A stretch of 55,422 nucleotides of DNA from Chlamydiota bacterium (GCA_022601345.1 JAJACU010000002.1:1-55422), one strand, 5' to 3'; positions 16,054-25,944 are shown, counted from the stretch's first letter. A program made the numbers and translations. The notes: a model not told the origin generated them from the sequence alone.

Positions 16054-16554
16054 ATGAAACTAGAAACAGAGCATTTAATTGTTAGACCATATGATGAAAA
16101 TGACTTTGAGTGTATTGCAAAACTACTTGGCGATCCACGTGTCATGAAATTTTCTAATAAGGGCCCTGTTGAAGGGGACGAGGTTAAAGCATATATACAA
16201 AAGTTTTTCATAAAACCCTTAGAGGAAAAACTGGGTTTATGGCCAATTGTGACTAAGGATTCTGAAGAAATTATTGGTTTTGCCGGGCTACTCAATCAAA
16301 ATATTGATAATGAAACGCTAGTAGAACTTGGGTATCGATTGAATCCATTACATTGGGGTAAAGGCTTAGCAAGCCAGGCTTGCAAAGCCATATGTTTTTA
16401 TGCAAAAGAAGAACTTTGCATACATCAGCTCATTTCTATTATAGATCTGAAAAATGAAGCCTCTTTACAGCTTTCAAAACGTTTAGGTTTTAAATTTTTG
16501 AAGAACCTCGACTCTTCTCTTTCAAATATAGGAATCTTTCATAAGATATTATAA
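16054..16554 (+). CDS. GNAT-family N-acetyltransferase (RimJ/RimL type)
   Basis: This 166-residue acetyltransferase follows the RimJ/RimL pattern. It has LETEHLIVRPYDENDFE at the start, the acetyl-CoA pyrophosphate loop region NPLHWGKGLASQA (about residues 97-109) and a NEASLQLSKRLGFK end motif. It probably acetylates an amine on a protein N-terminus or small molecule; the target is unknown. It is convergent with the MFS gene, 4 bp apart. Confidence 0.85.
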   Translation: MKLETEHLIVRPYDENDFECIAKLLGDPRVMKFSNKGPVEGDEVKAYIQKFFIKPLEEKLGLWPIVTKDSEEIIGFAGLLNQNIDNETLVELGYRLNPLHWGKGLASQACKAICFYAKEELCIHQLISIIDLKNEASLQLSKRLGFKFLKNLDSSLSNIGIFHKIL

Positions 16555-16558
16555 TAGC

Positions 16559-17830
16559 TTAGTTATGGCTGTATTTTTTAGGCTTTGGAACAGCAAATAA
16601 TACAAGTAGTCCAATAAACATTAAGATGAAAACTACAGATATTCCATACCTTTGACTATTAAAATATTTTGTGAGCATCGCTACGAGTATTGGCCCCATA
16701 AAAGAAGTGACTCTGCCTGAAAATTGGTAGATGCCAAACATTTGGTTGGTAAGGTTTTTTGGAGAAAGTCTAGCCATATAGCTTCGACTTGCAGCTTGGG
16801 TGGGTCCTACGAAAATGCCTAATATAGCTGATAAAATCCAAAATAAATTAATGCTGTGGGTAAATAATATGATGCACCCTGTTACAATCATGCAAATTAG
16901 TGAAAGGCAAATAGTAAACTTTGGTCCTATATAATCATCTACAAAAGAGAAGATAGCAGCTCCAATTCCTGCAGTGACATTCAACACAATTGCAAAAATT
17001 AATATTTGCGTATAGTTCATGTTAAAAGTGCCTGCTGCAAATATTGCAGCAAATGCAAATAATGTACTTAAACCGTCAATATAAATTAGGTGAGCTATCA
17101 AAAACAGGAAGATGTCTTTGTATCTTCGTATGTTTTTGAGAGTATGCCAAAGCTCATTAAGGCCTTTTATACATCCTTGTTTTAATGAAGTCCCCAACGA
17201 GGGTGTGTCGGGTGTAAATATGAATAATGGAATCGCAAATATCAAAAACCATGTGGCCACTAGGAGGGTTGTGGATCGAACATTTAGATCCTGTGTTTTG
17301 GAGAACCAATCTCCATCGACAAATAGAAATAAAGCTAGAATTAAGCACACCAGTCCTCCTATATAACCTAGCCCCCATCCCCATCCTGAAATTCGACCAA
17401 TTTTTTCTTTTGGTGCAATGCTAGTCATCATTGCATTGTAAAAAACCTGAGTGAGCTCAAAAGAAATATTTGCAAAAATAATTAAAGAAAGTGCCCAAAA
17501 AATCCAGTTAGAGGAAGGTAAAGTAAAAAAGAGAAGGGCTGTGCAAAAAACATTTATTAAAGTGAAAGTGGCAAGCCAAGGTTTTCTTTTACCGGTGTAA
17601 TCAGCAATAGAACCGAAAATAGGGGAGGCAATAGCAACAAGTACTCCTGAAAGGCCCATTGCCCATCCCCAATAAAATGTCCCTGTAACTACAGAGTCTG
17701 CAACAGACTCTGTAAAATAAGTACTAAAAACAAAAGTAATAATTACTGTGGGGAAAGCCGAATGGGCCCAATCAAAAAAGCACCAACAAAAGACTGCTAG
17801 GGGACTTGCTGGGTTTTTATTTTTTACCAT
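16559..17830 (-). CDS. UMF1-family MFS transporter (Atg22-like)
   Basis: This 423-residue carrier has 12 predicted membrane helices. The opening AVFCWCFFDWAHSAFPTVI is the hallmark of the UMF1/Atg22-like MFS branch. The conserved loop between helices 2 and 3 reads GSIADYTGKRKPW. In yeast Atg22 is a vacuolar amino acid exporter; bacterial members are presumed nutrient or metabolite carriers. Cargo unknown. Confidence 0.88.
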   Translation of the reverse strand: MVKNKNPASPLAVFCWCFFDWAHSAFPTVIITFVFSTYFTESVADSVVTGTFYWGWAMGLSGVLVAIASPIFGSIADYTGKRKPWLATFTLINVFCTALLFFTLPSSNWIFWALSLIIFANISFELTQVFYNAMMTSIAPKEKIGRISGWGWGLGYIGGLVCLILALFLFVDGDWFSKTQDLNVRSTTLLVATWFLIFAIPLFIFTPDTPSLGTSLKQGCIKGLNELWHTLKNIRRYKDIFLFLIAHLIYIDGLSTLFAFAAIFAAGTFNMNYTQILIFAIVLNVTAGIGAAIFSFVDDYIGPKFTICLSLICMIVTGCIILFTHSINLFWILSAILGIFVGPTQAASRSYMARLSPKNLTNQMFGIYQFSGRVTSFMGPILVAMLTKYFNSQRYGISVVFILMFIGLLVLFAVPKPKKYSHN

Positions 17831-17944
17831 CTAACTTATAGGATGCTTTTAGGTTCTCTTGATTTTGCAAAGTAATCTTTTAATAAGATTGTACTCAAGA
17901 TCTTTTCTCTATTACAAACCAAGCCCACTCTAAAGCTACGAGCT

Positions 17945-19120
17945 TTATGCTAAAATATTTTCACCCTTAACCACGTTACAAATGAAGTCGACTTCTTCTA
18001 GTGAAAGCTCTGGGTAGTTGGGTATGAAAAAACCTCTATCATGAATTTTATCACTCATTTCGTCTTCAAACTGACCATATTTTTCAACCCAAAATGGATG
18101 GCGACCGAGATTTCCAGCGCTGTATAAACGTGTTTCTACACCTTCTTTTACCAGACGCTCTACAATTTCTTTGCGCTTAGCTGTAGAATCGGCAAGAGCT
18201 CCAAAGGAAATGGAAACAGGTTTGTTATCTCCCCAATTTTGGAATTCAACAAAACCTTTTAAGTTTTCAGCATACCTTAGGTGGTTTTCATACCTTCTCT
18301 GTGCGACCCAGTCTGCCTTTTCAATTTGACGTAGGCCAATAAAAGCTTGCAGATCTGTAGATCTTAAATTAAAGCCAGGGACAAAGAATGTAAATGGTTT
18401 GTGAAAATCATCAATCCCGTGGGCATCGATGAGTTTGCTATAAGCCTCTTGATCTAAATCTTTAGCCCAACCATGTGAGCGAAGTAGCATGAGCATGTCA
18501 AGCAGCTCTTTGTTGTCTGTATTGACCATGCCTCCTTCTATTGTTGAGAGCTGGTGCCCAAAATAAAAAGAAAAAGAGGACATGTCTCCAATCGTTCCCA
18601 CTTTACTGCCATCTGAGTATTCAGCTCCAAGGGCAGCGCATCCGTCTTCTAAGAGTAGAAAATTGTATTTTTCTTTAAGAGCTAGAAGTCTTTCTTTGTG
18701 ATGGGGCACGCCTAGTGCTTGAACAAAGATAACGGCATCAGGGTTTTCTTTGTCGCAGATCTCTTCAAGTTGATCTAAATCCATTCCATAGGTGTCAGGA
18801 TCTGTCCCAACCATGATAGGCTCGAGTCCAAACTGCATAATAGGTGCAATCGTTGTAATCCAACCCACAGCTGGAACCACAACTTTTTTATTTTTTATTT
18901 TTCCTGCTAGGAGAGCAGCATAAACCATAAGTAAATTAGCTGAAGACCCTGAGTTGCAAAATACGGCATGGGCAGTTCCAATATATTTAGCCCAGTTTTT
19001 CTCTACCTGCCAGGTCAAATCACCTTTGGTTAATCTTGGAGATCCTTTTAGCCACTCACAAAGAGCATTGATGTCTTGGTCGTTAATTGTTTCTTTAGCT
19101 AGAGGATACTTTATTTTCAT
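17945..19120 (-). CDS. DegT/DnrJ-fold PLP sugar enzyme with His for Lys (ColD-like 3-dehydratase)
   Basis: This 391-residue protein has the DegT/DnrJ/EryC1 fold. The PLP-binding aspartate is in LLLEDGCAALGA (D159). Where aminotransferases have the Schiff-base lysine this protein has SFYFGHQLSTIEGG, with histidine at 189. That change marks the 3-dehydratases ColD (histidine 188, 388 residues) and E1/RfbH, which remove the C3 hydroxyl of a keto-deoxy-sugar. It lacks an obvious E1-type iron-sulfur cysteine cluster, so ColD is the better model. It probably makes a 3,6-dideoxy sugar for a surface glycan. No other sugar-nucleotide genes are adjacent. Confidence 0.82.
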   Translation of the reverse strand: MKIKYPLAKETINDQDINALCEWLKGSPRLTKGDLTWQVEKNWAKYIGTAHAVFCNSGSSANLLMVYAALLAGKIKNKKVVVPAVGWITTIAPIMQFGLEPIMVGTDPDTYGMDLDQLEEICDKENPDAVIFVQALGVPHHKERLLALKEKYNFLLLEDGCAALGAEYSDGSKVGTIGDMSSFSFYFGHQLSTIEGGMVNTDNKELLDMLMLLRSHGWAKDLDQEAYSKLIDAHGIDDFHKPFTFFVPGFNLRSTDLQAFIGLRQIEKADWVAQRRYENHLRYAENLKGFVEFQNWGDNKPVSISFGALADSTAKRKEIVERLVKEGVETRLYSAGNLGRHPFWVEKYGQFEDEMSDKIHDRGFFIPNYPELSLEEVDFICNVVKGENILA

Positions 19121-19197
19121 AGTCAGCCTATTCTAAGAGTTTGATTTTTAATGGAGGTCATTTTATGGAGATGTCCTATTTCTATAAATAGAAAAAT

Positions 19198-20085
19198 CTA
19201 ACATTTGAGATGTAGCTCTGTAAGAATGTTACCTTCTTGAGTTTTGATCTCATCAAGAAGTACATTAAGGCGTTCTAGGTCAGTTTTCATGCCTAGTTCA
19301 AGAGCAATTTCTATAGCGTCAAGGATAGTCGTGCATGCGTCAGAAAACTGCTTTGTTGCAACGAAGTATTGAGCTTTTACATATAGATAGTGAACAGTTG
19401 TTTTTTGAGTTAGGCTGTCTAGTTGGATGTTTTTTAAAATTTCGTAACATCCATTATGGTTGTTTAGTAATAGAGCTGCCTTTGCTAAGCGAATCGTTGT
19501 TCGATTGTAGTCATCATATTTTTCTAGTTTCAAAAAAATATCCATGGCCTTTCTAAACCATTGGACTGCAACTTCAAGATTGCCATCGGGTTCATCTGCT
19601 GCAGCTGCAGCCCCATTGAAGAGCGCTTTAGCTTTGACGAATTCATCACTGCAACGATCAAAATATTTGATGGCTTTTTGAATTTCCGTTTGAGCTTCTT
19701 TAAAAAGTTTTCGTTTCTCTCCAGGCTCATTGCAAAGATTTGCTTCAATCCTTTTATGAGCTGAAATTAAGTATAATCCTCTTATTATATGACTGGGATC
19801 GTCCAAGTATTCGCCCATTAATTTGCATTTTCGAGCATGCTCTATACCGAGATCATATTCACCTAGGTAAAAACAGCTGCTGGAGAGGGTTGCATGAACA
19901 GAACCTCTCTGATCCAAGGAGCTTTTATTACTTTCAAGAGCAAGCTGGCCAAGTAAGACAATGTGCTTCCAATTAGACTCCTTTTTGAGTTCTCCTACTT
20001 TAGAGAAAAAATTATCTAAGTAAGAAACATCGAGAGTAAAGCAGCTTTTTATTAATGGATTATTACTTTCGTATATTGGGTCCAT
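19198..20085 (-). CDS. TPR-like helical repeat protein
   Basis: This 295-residue protein is made of helical hairpins with TPR/SNAP-like spacing. Examples are SSSCFYLGEYDLGIEHARKC, AKALFNGAAAAADEPDGNLE followed by AVQWFRKAMDIFLKLEKYDD, and YVKAQYFVATKQFSDACTTI. No signal peptide. The layout recalls type III chaperones and alpha-SNAP-like scaffolds, but no partner gene is adjacent. Function unknown, probably protein-protein interaction. Confidence 0.75.
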   Translation of the reverse strand: MDPIYESNNPLIKSCFTLDVSYLDNFFSKVGELKKESNWKHIVLLGQLALESNKSSLDQRGSVHATLSSSCFYLGEYDLGIEHARKCKLMGEYLDDPSHIIRGLYLISAHKRIEANLCNEPGEKRKLFKEAQTEIQKAIKYFDRCSDEFVKAKALFNGAAAAADEPDGNLEVAVQWFRKAMDIFLKLEKYDDYNRTTIRLAKAALLLNNHNGCYEILKNIQLDSLTQKTTVHYLYVKAQYFVATKQFSDACTTILDAIEIALELGMKTDLERLNVLLDEIKTQEGNILTELHLKC

Positions 20086-20332
20086 AAAAACTTCCTAAGA
20101 ATCAATTTTTTTTGGCATGCTAATTATTTAATTAATTATTTGCATTAATTTTTCTATAATTTGAAATATCTTAATGAAGTTGGAGAAACTGCCTGGATAA
20201 AATATATAATTATTTTGGTTTACTCTCAAGGAGTTAAAGCTGAATAAAAGAGGTGATTTTGTATCTACTGCATGTTATAGTGCCAAAGCTAAAACTGTAG
20301 TAAAGTTTTGAAATCTTTCAAAGAGGTTTAAC

Positions 20333-21751
20333 ATGAGAAAAAAAAGAATCTTATTAGTCCTTGTTTCAATAGGTTTCCTTTTATCAAATAAAATTAATGC
20401 AAATTCTTTCTATATAGATCGAAATTTTTCTCCCCACAGTTCTTCTAATAATTTTCTCCAGCTACAAAGTTTGGCCTTAGGTCTTCAAAATAGTTTGACA
20501 CCAGAAAAGAGCATTTCATCTCAAGATTTTGAGTTTTCAGATTTCTTTAGCTTTTCTACTCTACATCAATATAGTGACCTAGCAGATTGGAAATCAAAAG
20601 GCCTACTCAAGATTGGGGCTCGAACAGCTGAGCTTGGACTCGTTTGGCAACCTTTGAATTTGGTGACAAACGTTGTTCAACACGAAGTTTTTGGTCACGG
20701 ATATCGAGTGAGAGACATAGGACCAAAAGCTGTTTCTGTGAAAAAGTATACCTTAAATTTCGGCTTTGGAAAAAAAGGTTTTAATGTAAAAAATGCTAGC
20801 ACGGTTACTTTGCATAAAAGAATGCTGACTCCAACAGAAGAGTTATCTGTTCAAATAGCAGGAATGGAAGCACAGACTATTTTGAGTCAAAATATAGTTT
20901 TAGATTGGCTTTTAAAGGGGGAAATCGATGGAAGGCAAGCCTCACTATGGAGGATGGCTGCTTTTAACACTGCAAGTTATGTAAGAACCTTACGCAAAAA
21001 AAATGGGCTTGAAATTTTTTGTATATCTCAAGTTTCTGGTCACGATGTTGCAAATTACTTAGAACTACTTAATCAAACTTATTTTGCAAAGCAGTCAATT
21101 GATTCGCAGATTAAAGACTTTAGATATCGCGCAATGTTGTCTTATATTTTTAATCCTTTCACATACCTTTCAATATATTCTGAGTTAGCTTACGTGTTGT
21201 TTAACAGGCCAGCACCTATTCCAGGAATGATGAGTGATCATTTAAAATTGCTTCCAGCATATCGGTTTGCTCTTACCCCATTTGGCCCTGAAAATGTATT
21301 TGAATTTTATATTTGGGACAAGGGAAGAGAACCTACTTATGCATGCATAAAATCTTTAAGCGTTAATGAGATTCAATATTTTAGCCTTGGCCTTGAAAAT
21401 AGGCGTATATATTTCTTTAAATGGGGAAGCTTAGGTTTTAAACTAAACTTGTGGAACCAACCTAAAATGTTACTAAACCCTTCATCTGGAATGCATCCAT
21501 ACTATACTTTTTTTGATAGGGGAGCTCGTGGAGCCGAGTTTTGGGTTACACCCCACAAATCGATTCGTGCTGAAAAAGAATACGATAGAGAAGCTTTTGG
21601 TGGGGCTATTTCATTAATCTATAATTATGGTTTCAAAAACCTTATTAGTAATGCATTTATGGAGCTAGGATATAAAACTCAAGGTTATTTACCTGGAGAG
21701 CCTCTTTTACAAAGTCCTATTGTTAAAGTTGGAATGCAACTCAAATTTTGA
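20333..21751 (+). CDS. Exported outer-membrane-like protein with HEXXGH zinc motif
   Basis: This 472-residue protein has a signal peptide (residues 1-24, basic start, core ILLVLVSIGFLL, ending NANS). It contains HEVFGHG at 117-123, an HEXXGH motif like the zinc site of M49 dipeptidyl peptidase III. Another acidic segment, TEELSVQIAGMEAQ (168-181), could supply a further ligand. The C-terminal half is rich in alternating aromatic strands and ends VGMQLKF, like an outer membrane barrel. I do not recognise the family. A membrane-anchored metallopeptidase is a reasonable reading but unproven. The gene has a long upstream gap and AAAGAGG before the ATG. Confidence 0.7.
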   Translation: MRKKRILLVLVSIGFLLSNKINANSFYIDRNFSPHSSSNNFLQLQSLALGLQNSLTPEKSISSQDFEFSDFFSFSTLHQYSDLADWKSKGLLKIGARTAELGLVWQPLNLVTNVVQHEVFGHGYRVRDIGPKAVSVKKYTLNFGFGKKGFNVKNASTVTLHKRMLTPTEELSVQIAGMEAQTILSQNIVLDWLLKGEIDGRQASLWRMAAFNTASYVRTLRKKNGLEIFCISQVSGHDVANYLELLNQTYFAKQSIDSQIKDFRYRAMLSYIFNPFTYLSIYSELAYVLFNRPAPIPGMMSDHLKLLPAYRFALTPFGPENVFEFYIWDKGREPTYACIKSLSVNEIQYFSLGLENRRIYFFKWGSLGFKLNLWNQPKMLLNPSSGMHPYYTFFDRGARGAEFWVTPHKSIRAEKEYDREAFGGAISLIYNYGFKNLISNAFMELGYKTQGYLPGEPLLQSPIVKVGMQLKF

Positions 21752-21874
21752 ACGACAAGTTTTTTTCTTCTAGTAAACAAATAATTTGGCAGTAGAATGT
21801 ATCTTTATATGTTCTTAATGCTAGAGTTTTAAGCTTTGCCTCACTATTTTTTGTTATAAATATAAAATTTAAAT

Positions 21875-22732
21875 ATGTTTGCTGCTTTTATTAAAAAAAG
21901 TATTTTATTTTTTGTCTTTGCTGGAGCTATTTCTAGCGTTGCGCTCACAGCTGAGATTTTGCAGGTAGATAGCTTGAAAGTATTAGGGGAGCAGGTTAAA
22001 GATTTAGCTTCGGATACACTCGTAGTTTTTGATGTGGATGAAGTTCTTTTTACAGATCAAGATGCCGTTTTAAGGCCGATCGGCGACTCTCTGAAAGCTC
22101 AGATTTTCAATGAGCGTTATGCAAGTTCTCAATCAAAAAATGAGAGGGAGTTAGTCACCTATATTTTGAGTTTACCTCTCAAAATGGCTAAAAGAAAGCT
22201 TGTTGAGGAAAATGTACCTACAATTATATCAAATTTGCAAAGTAGAGGGATCAAAGTGATTGCTCTTACAAGCTGTCCAACTAGGCCTTTTGGAGTAATT
22301 GAAAATTTCGAAGATTGGAGGCTTACGCACATTAATCAGTTTGGGATTGATTTTAGTCTAGCTTTTCCAAGTAAAAAACGTTTTGTTTTGAAAAATATGA
22401 CTTCGCACTACGCTCCATCACCTGTTTATAACAAAGGCGTAATCTTTGCTGAAGGCTTTTCAAAAGCAGATGTACTCAAAGTATTTTTAAATAAAATGAA
22501 ATGCAAACCTAGTAAGATAATATTCATTGATGACATGTACTCAAATCTACAACAGATGGAGAGCATGCTCTTAGATCACAAAATAGTTTTCCAAGGATAT
22601 CACTACATCAAAGTGCAAAAAGACTCTGAAAATGATTTAGATGAAAAGATTGCACGTTTTCAATTTGAGTATCTTTTTAAGAATAAAAAATGGCTCTCAG
22701 ATAAAGAAGTCGCTGAAAAAATCTATCAATAA
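21875..22732 (+). CDS. Exported HAD-family phosphatase (DUF2608-like)
   Basis: This 285-residue protein has a signal peptide (residues 1-26, ending VALTA) followed by a full HAD set. Motif I FDVDEVLF has D53 and D55, motif II is LTSCP (T132/S133), a lysine lies at 197 (FSKAD), and the acidic pair IDDM is at 219-220. It resembles the DUF2608 HAD group found in intracellular bacteria. HAD phosphatases use the first aspartate as nucleophile. The signal peptide places it outside the cytosol. It lies between two other exported-protein genes on the same strand. Substrate unknown. Confidence 0.82.
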   Translation: MFAAFIKKSILFFVFAGAISSVALTAEILQVDSLKVLGEQVKDLASDTLVVFDVDEVLFTDQDAVLRPIGDSLKAQIFNERYASSQSKNERELVTYILSLPLKMAKRKLVEENVPTIISNLQSRGIKVIALTSCPTRPFGVIENFEDWRLTHINQFGIDFSLAFPSKKRFVLKNMTSHYAPSPVYNKGVIFAEGFSKADVLKVFLNKMKCKPSKIIFIDDMYSNLQQMESMLLDHKIVFQGYHYIKVQKDSENDLDEKIARFQFEYLFKNKKWLSDKEVAEKIYQ

Positions 22733-22839
22733 ATCCTACCTAAATCAAAAGGCACTAAAAATTTTAGTTTTAAAAAAAAGAGAAACGTAATACAACGTTT
22801 GATATTGAATTTTTTATGTAATAAAAAGGACATTTGAAT

Positions 22840-23430
22840 ATGAAACTAAGTAAATTTTTTCTAATGGCTTTTGCAGTGCTTTTATGTACTACAGGCCTAA
22901 GTGCACAAAATAGCAATGAAGCTCAATATACTAATGGGTTCACTGCTGGTCTTAGAAACCCTGGAAAACATAGTGAAGTAACACAAATAATTAACCTTGG
23001 GTATTATTTTGCGAAAAATAATTGCATGTCGTTTGAGTTCGGTGTTACACCTTACATTAGAATTGAGAACCTTTTTGGGGTTGTAGGTAATGATGGATGG
23101 TTTACTTCAATCGGAGCTTCACTATCAAACTACATTCCTCTTGCTAGAAGCATGATGAAAAACATGTTGTTTTTTGATCATGGTGTGATCTGGAGCCAAT
23201 ACTTTGGTGGGGACGCACAAGCAGGATTTGACATCTCTTCAAGCTGGTTTGTAGGGTATAAACTGGGTCTACAATATAGACTTAACCCAAAACTTTATTT
23301 TGGAGTATGTTCTCCTGTAGGTTACAGCCAAACCATTCTTAAAGATGTTAGTGGCTTAGGATTTACAAATAAAGAATCTGCAGTACCTGTGTTTAATTCA
23401 GCTTACGTGTATTTGACATACATGTTCTAA
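22840..23430 (+). CDS. Small beta-barrel outer membrane protein
   Basis: This 196-residue protein has a signal peptide (core FFLMAFAVLLCTTGLSAQ, cleavage near residue 23) followed by alternating amphipathic strands. It ends VYLTYMF, a C-terminal aromatic suited to BAM. I chose the ATG at 22840, with AAAAGGA nine bases upstream, over an upstream TTG. It resembles 8-stranded OmpA/OmpW-size barrels. A strong terminator follows. Confidence 0.75.
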   Translation: MKLSKFFLMAFAVLLCTTGLSAQNSNEAQYTNGFTAGLRNPGKHSEVTQIINLGYYFAKNNCMSFEFGVTPYIRIENLFGVVGNDGWFTSIGASLSNYIPLARSMMKNMLFFDHGVIWSQYFGGDAQAGFDISSSWFVGYKLGLQYRLNPKLYFGVCSPVGYSQTILKDVSGLGFTNKESAVPVFNSAYVYLTYMF

Positions 23431-23458
23431 TTTTTTCATAAAATTAGAAGGCAAATTG

Positions 23459-23497
23459 AAAGCCCTCATTCTCTTAGAGAATTGAGGGCTTTTTTAT
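23459..23497 (+). terminator. Rho-independent terminator
   Basis: AGCCCTCA-TTCTC pairs with GAGAA-TTGAGGGCT (one bulge) around a TTA loop, followed by six T. It ends the small barrel gene and may also insulate the convergent dnaJ. Confidence 0.85.
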
Positions 23498-23579
23498 TTC
23501 TTGTGAAGGTCGTTTGATAAATGCGCTTTTATGGTTTTGATCGCACTTTGAACTTTAGATGACACTTTTCTAATGGGTT

Positions 23580-24746
23580 TCAGATACCTGAAAAAAAAAC
23601 CTTAAGCTTATCAAAGAATGATTTTTTTCTTGGATTGTTTTTGGGGGTTTCTAGTTCCCCAAACTCTTTAAGTAATGTTTTTTGTTTTTCAGATAGATGC
23701 GTAGGGGTTTCTACAGTGATATGTACTAAAAGGTCGCCTTTTCCATGCCCATGCACATTAGAGAAACCTTCTTTGCGTACACGCATAGTTTTCCCAGTTT
23801 GAGTGCCTTCTGGAATAGTAATACGCATGTTATCACCAAGAAGGGTTGGGATTTCTTTTTTACAGCCAAGAGCAGCTTCGTGGAAACTGATTGGCAAGTC
23901 AATAAGAACATCATCCCCGTGTCGTTCAAAAACATCATGAGGTTTTACATGGACTTCAACATATAGGTCACCTGCAGGGCTTCCTGATTCTCCAGCGTCG
24001 CCAAATCCACTCATCTTGATCGTCATTCCATTGTCAATGCCGGCTGGAACTTTAATTTTTACTTTTTGTTTGTCTTTAACGCGTCCTTGACCATGGCATT
24101 TCTTGCAACGATCAGTGATAACTTGTCCATTTCCATGGCATACAGAACAGGTTGTAGACATACTGAAAAAACCACGACTTTGATGTACCTGTCCATTTCC
24201 GCCACAATTTGTACATCTTTTAATGGCATCAGGTTTGTTTGCCCCAGAACCACTACAAGAGGTGCAGTTTTCGTATTTAGTAATTAGAGCGTCTTTTTCA
24301 ACGCCTCTAGCTGCTTCATCAAAGCTAATTGTAAGGGCTATTTTTTTGCTTGCGCCTTGTCGATATTGGGTTGAAGAACCGCCACCACCTCCGAATCCAA
24401 ACATAGATTCAAACATGCCGTCGCCTCCGCCTCCGCCGCCATTGCCAAAAGCTCCCATAAATGTGCGAAGTGCATCTTCCATTGAAGAAAAACCTTGAGA
24501 TGATGCTCCACCCCCTCCAAAGCCTTGTTGCATTCCATCTTTTCCAAAACGGTCATACATGTCACGTTTTTGAGGATCACTCAAAGCTTCATAAGCTTCG
24601 GAGATCTTTTTAAAACGTTCCTCGGATTTTGAATCGTCTGGGTTTTTATCGGGGTGGTACTTAACTGCAAGTTTGCGATAAGCTTTCTTGATTTCGTCTG
24701 CACTGGCGCCTTTAGAGATGCCTAAAAGCTCATAATAATCGGACAT
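23580..24746 (-). CDS. dnaJ: Chaperone protein DnaJ
   Basis: This 388-residue Hsp40 stimulates DnaK ATPase. The J-domain covers residues 1-65 with HPD at 31-33. A Gly/Phe-rich linker includes several long glycine runs. Four CxxCxGxG zinc repeats lie around 158-218 ([32 protein letters not shown]). The C-terminal substrate-binding domain follows. It lies downstream of rpsU and tsaB on the same strand, the order I recall for chlamydiae. Confidence 0.97.
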   Translation of the reverse strand: MSDYYELLGISKGASADEIKKAYRKLAVKYHPDKNPDDSKSEERFKKISEAYEALSDPQKRDMYDRFGKDGMQQGFGGGGASSQGFSSMEDALRTFMGAFGNGGGGGGDGMFESMFGFGGGGGSSTQYRQGASKKIALTISFDEAARGVEKDALITKYENCTSCSGSGANKPDAIKRCTNCGGNGQVHQSRGFFSMSTTCSVCHGNGQVITDRCKKCHGQGRVKDKQKVKIKVPAGIDNGMTIKMSGFGDAGESGSPAGDLYVEVHVKPHDVFERHGDDVLIDLPISFHEAALGCKKEIPTLLGDNMRITIPEGTQTGKTMRVRKEGFSNVHGHGKGDLLVHITVETPTHLSEKQKTLLKEFGELETPKNNPRKKSFFDKLKVFFSGI

Positions 24747-24836
24747 TAGCGTTCTCTCACTTAGATTCTACACATGATTATAATGGATTCTATGGAATAA
24801 TTTCAATAGAAATTTAGCAATTTTTACAGGAGAGTG

Positions 24837-25016
24837 CTAGTTTGTGCGGCGATATTTGAGTGCAGCTTTAGATTTAGCTCTGTTTTTGACTGAAGGCTTG
24901 TCGTAAAAACGGTGTGCTTTTGCCGCTTTCATTACGCCTTCTTTGTCTAATTTCTTTTTTAAAGCTCTAAGAGCCTTGTCTATAGGCTCTCCAATTCTAA
25001 CTTTAACGTTTGTCAT
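24837..25016 (-). CDS. rpsU: 30S ribosomal protein S21
   Basis: This 59-residue basic protein starts [20 protein letters not shown] and ends [14 protein letters not shown]. It is a small-subunit protein that helps base-pairing of mRNA with 16S rRNA. An AGAGG site precedes the ATG. It lies between tsaB and dnaJ, matching chlamydial order. Confidence 0.95.
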   Translation of the reverse strand: MTNVKVRIGEPIDKALRALKKKLDKEGVMKAAKAHRFYDKPSVKNRAKSKAALKYRRTN

Positions 25017-25087
25017 TGAACCTCTGAAAATTTTTGTTTCCCATATGCTACCACAGTCTAAAACTATAAATCAAATAGAAATCTAGC

Positions 25088-25723
25088 TTAAGGGCTATTG
25101 AAGTACTCAAGGTCTAGAACATCCTGGGCATTATGTAGGGTGGTTTTAGGTTTTTTAAGGGCCATCTTGAGCATTAGATCCGGGTTTGGGGATTCCTCAA
25201 GAAGCCTTTCGTAAACTTTTTTGGGTAATTTAGTGGAGAAAGTTGCTTTGTGGGCTGTAATTAAGGTGGTCTTATCTTTAATCTCTTCCTCAATTTCCTT
25301 TATAGAAATAACTTTATATTGGTCTTCAAAGTAAACCTGGTTGTGTTCTTTCAGACCTTTTTGAATGAAAATTCCTTTAGCTTTGGCATCCAATAAGATA
25401 GCAAAAGGACCTTCTTGGGCAGGGGCTAAACACTTTAAGCTATCAACTGTCATGATGGGGATTGATTTTGCATAAGAAAACGCCTTTGCAACACTTGCAC
25501 CTATTCTAAGACCTGTAAATGAGCCTGGACCCCTTCCAAGGATAATGGTTTCAATATCATTGATAGATAGGTTGATCTCATTGAAGCCCATTTCAATAGC
25601 AGGGACAAGTTCATTGGACTCTCGCACCCCAAAAGAAAGTTCGTGTTTAAAAAGAACTTTATCATCTTTTATGATGGCAAATAATCCGCGTAAGGAGCTG
25701 GTCTCTAAAACTAAAGAATACAT
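25088..25723 (-). CDS. tsaB: tRNA threonylcarbamoyladenosine biosynthesis protein TsaB
   Basis: This 211-residue scaffold partners TsaD and TsaE in making t6A on ANN-decoding tRNAs. Signature parts are LVLETSSLRGLFAII at the start, VPAIEMGFNEINLSINDIE and LGRGPGSFTGLRIGASVAKA. As usual for TsaB, the C-terminal half is shorter than in TsaD. I took the ATG three codons inside the longest frame, whose first codon is TTG. It is divergent from lon and upstream of rpsU. Confidence 0.92.
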   Translation of the reverse strand: MYSLVLETSSLRGLFAIIKDDKVLFKHELSFGVRESNELVPAIEMGFNEINLSINDIETIILGRGPGSFTGLRIGASVAKAFSYAKSIPIMTVDSLKCLAPAQEGPFAILLDAKAKGIFIQKGLKEHNQVYFEDQYKVISIKEIEEEIKDKTTLITAHKATFSTKLPKKVYERLLEESPNPDLMLKMALKKPKTTLHNAQDVLDLEYFNSP

Positions 25724-25813
25724 TTTATACAATCAAATATATAATTAATTACTTATAGATTATTAACTATTAATCATTAATATTCAAAGGATATATCATA
25801 ACTATTTTACTTT

Positions 25814-25843
25814 TTGCCAATATTAGCCCATATTTGTTATAAG
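25814..25843 (+). promoter_or_regulatory. Candidate promoter of the lon operon
   Basis: TTGCCA (25814-25819) and TATAAG (25838-25843) are 18 bp apart, about 100 bp ahead of the lon start in the divergent tsaB-lon gap. Confidence 0.4.
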
Positions 25844-25944
25844 TCCTGGCTAAAAAGAAATAGGCCAACTGCATTTCTATATTCGATATGCCTTAAGGTT
25901 CAAAAGCTAACATTAACTAAATAACACAACTAGATACAACTCCT

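Noticed and set aside
17945-19120. Inactive aminotransferase because the lysine is missing
   Set aside because: The replacement is histidine at the place known from ColD/E1 dehydratases and the rest of the site is intact, so altered chemistry is likelier than loss.
24223-24498. Proline-rich plus-strand frame inside dnaJ
   Set aside because: It is the reverse reading of the glycine-rich linker of dnaJ; the proline runs are simply the complement of glycine codons.
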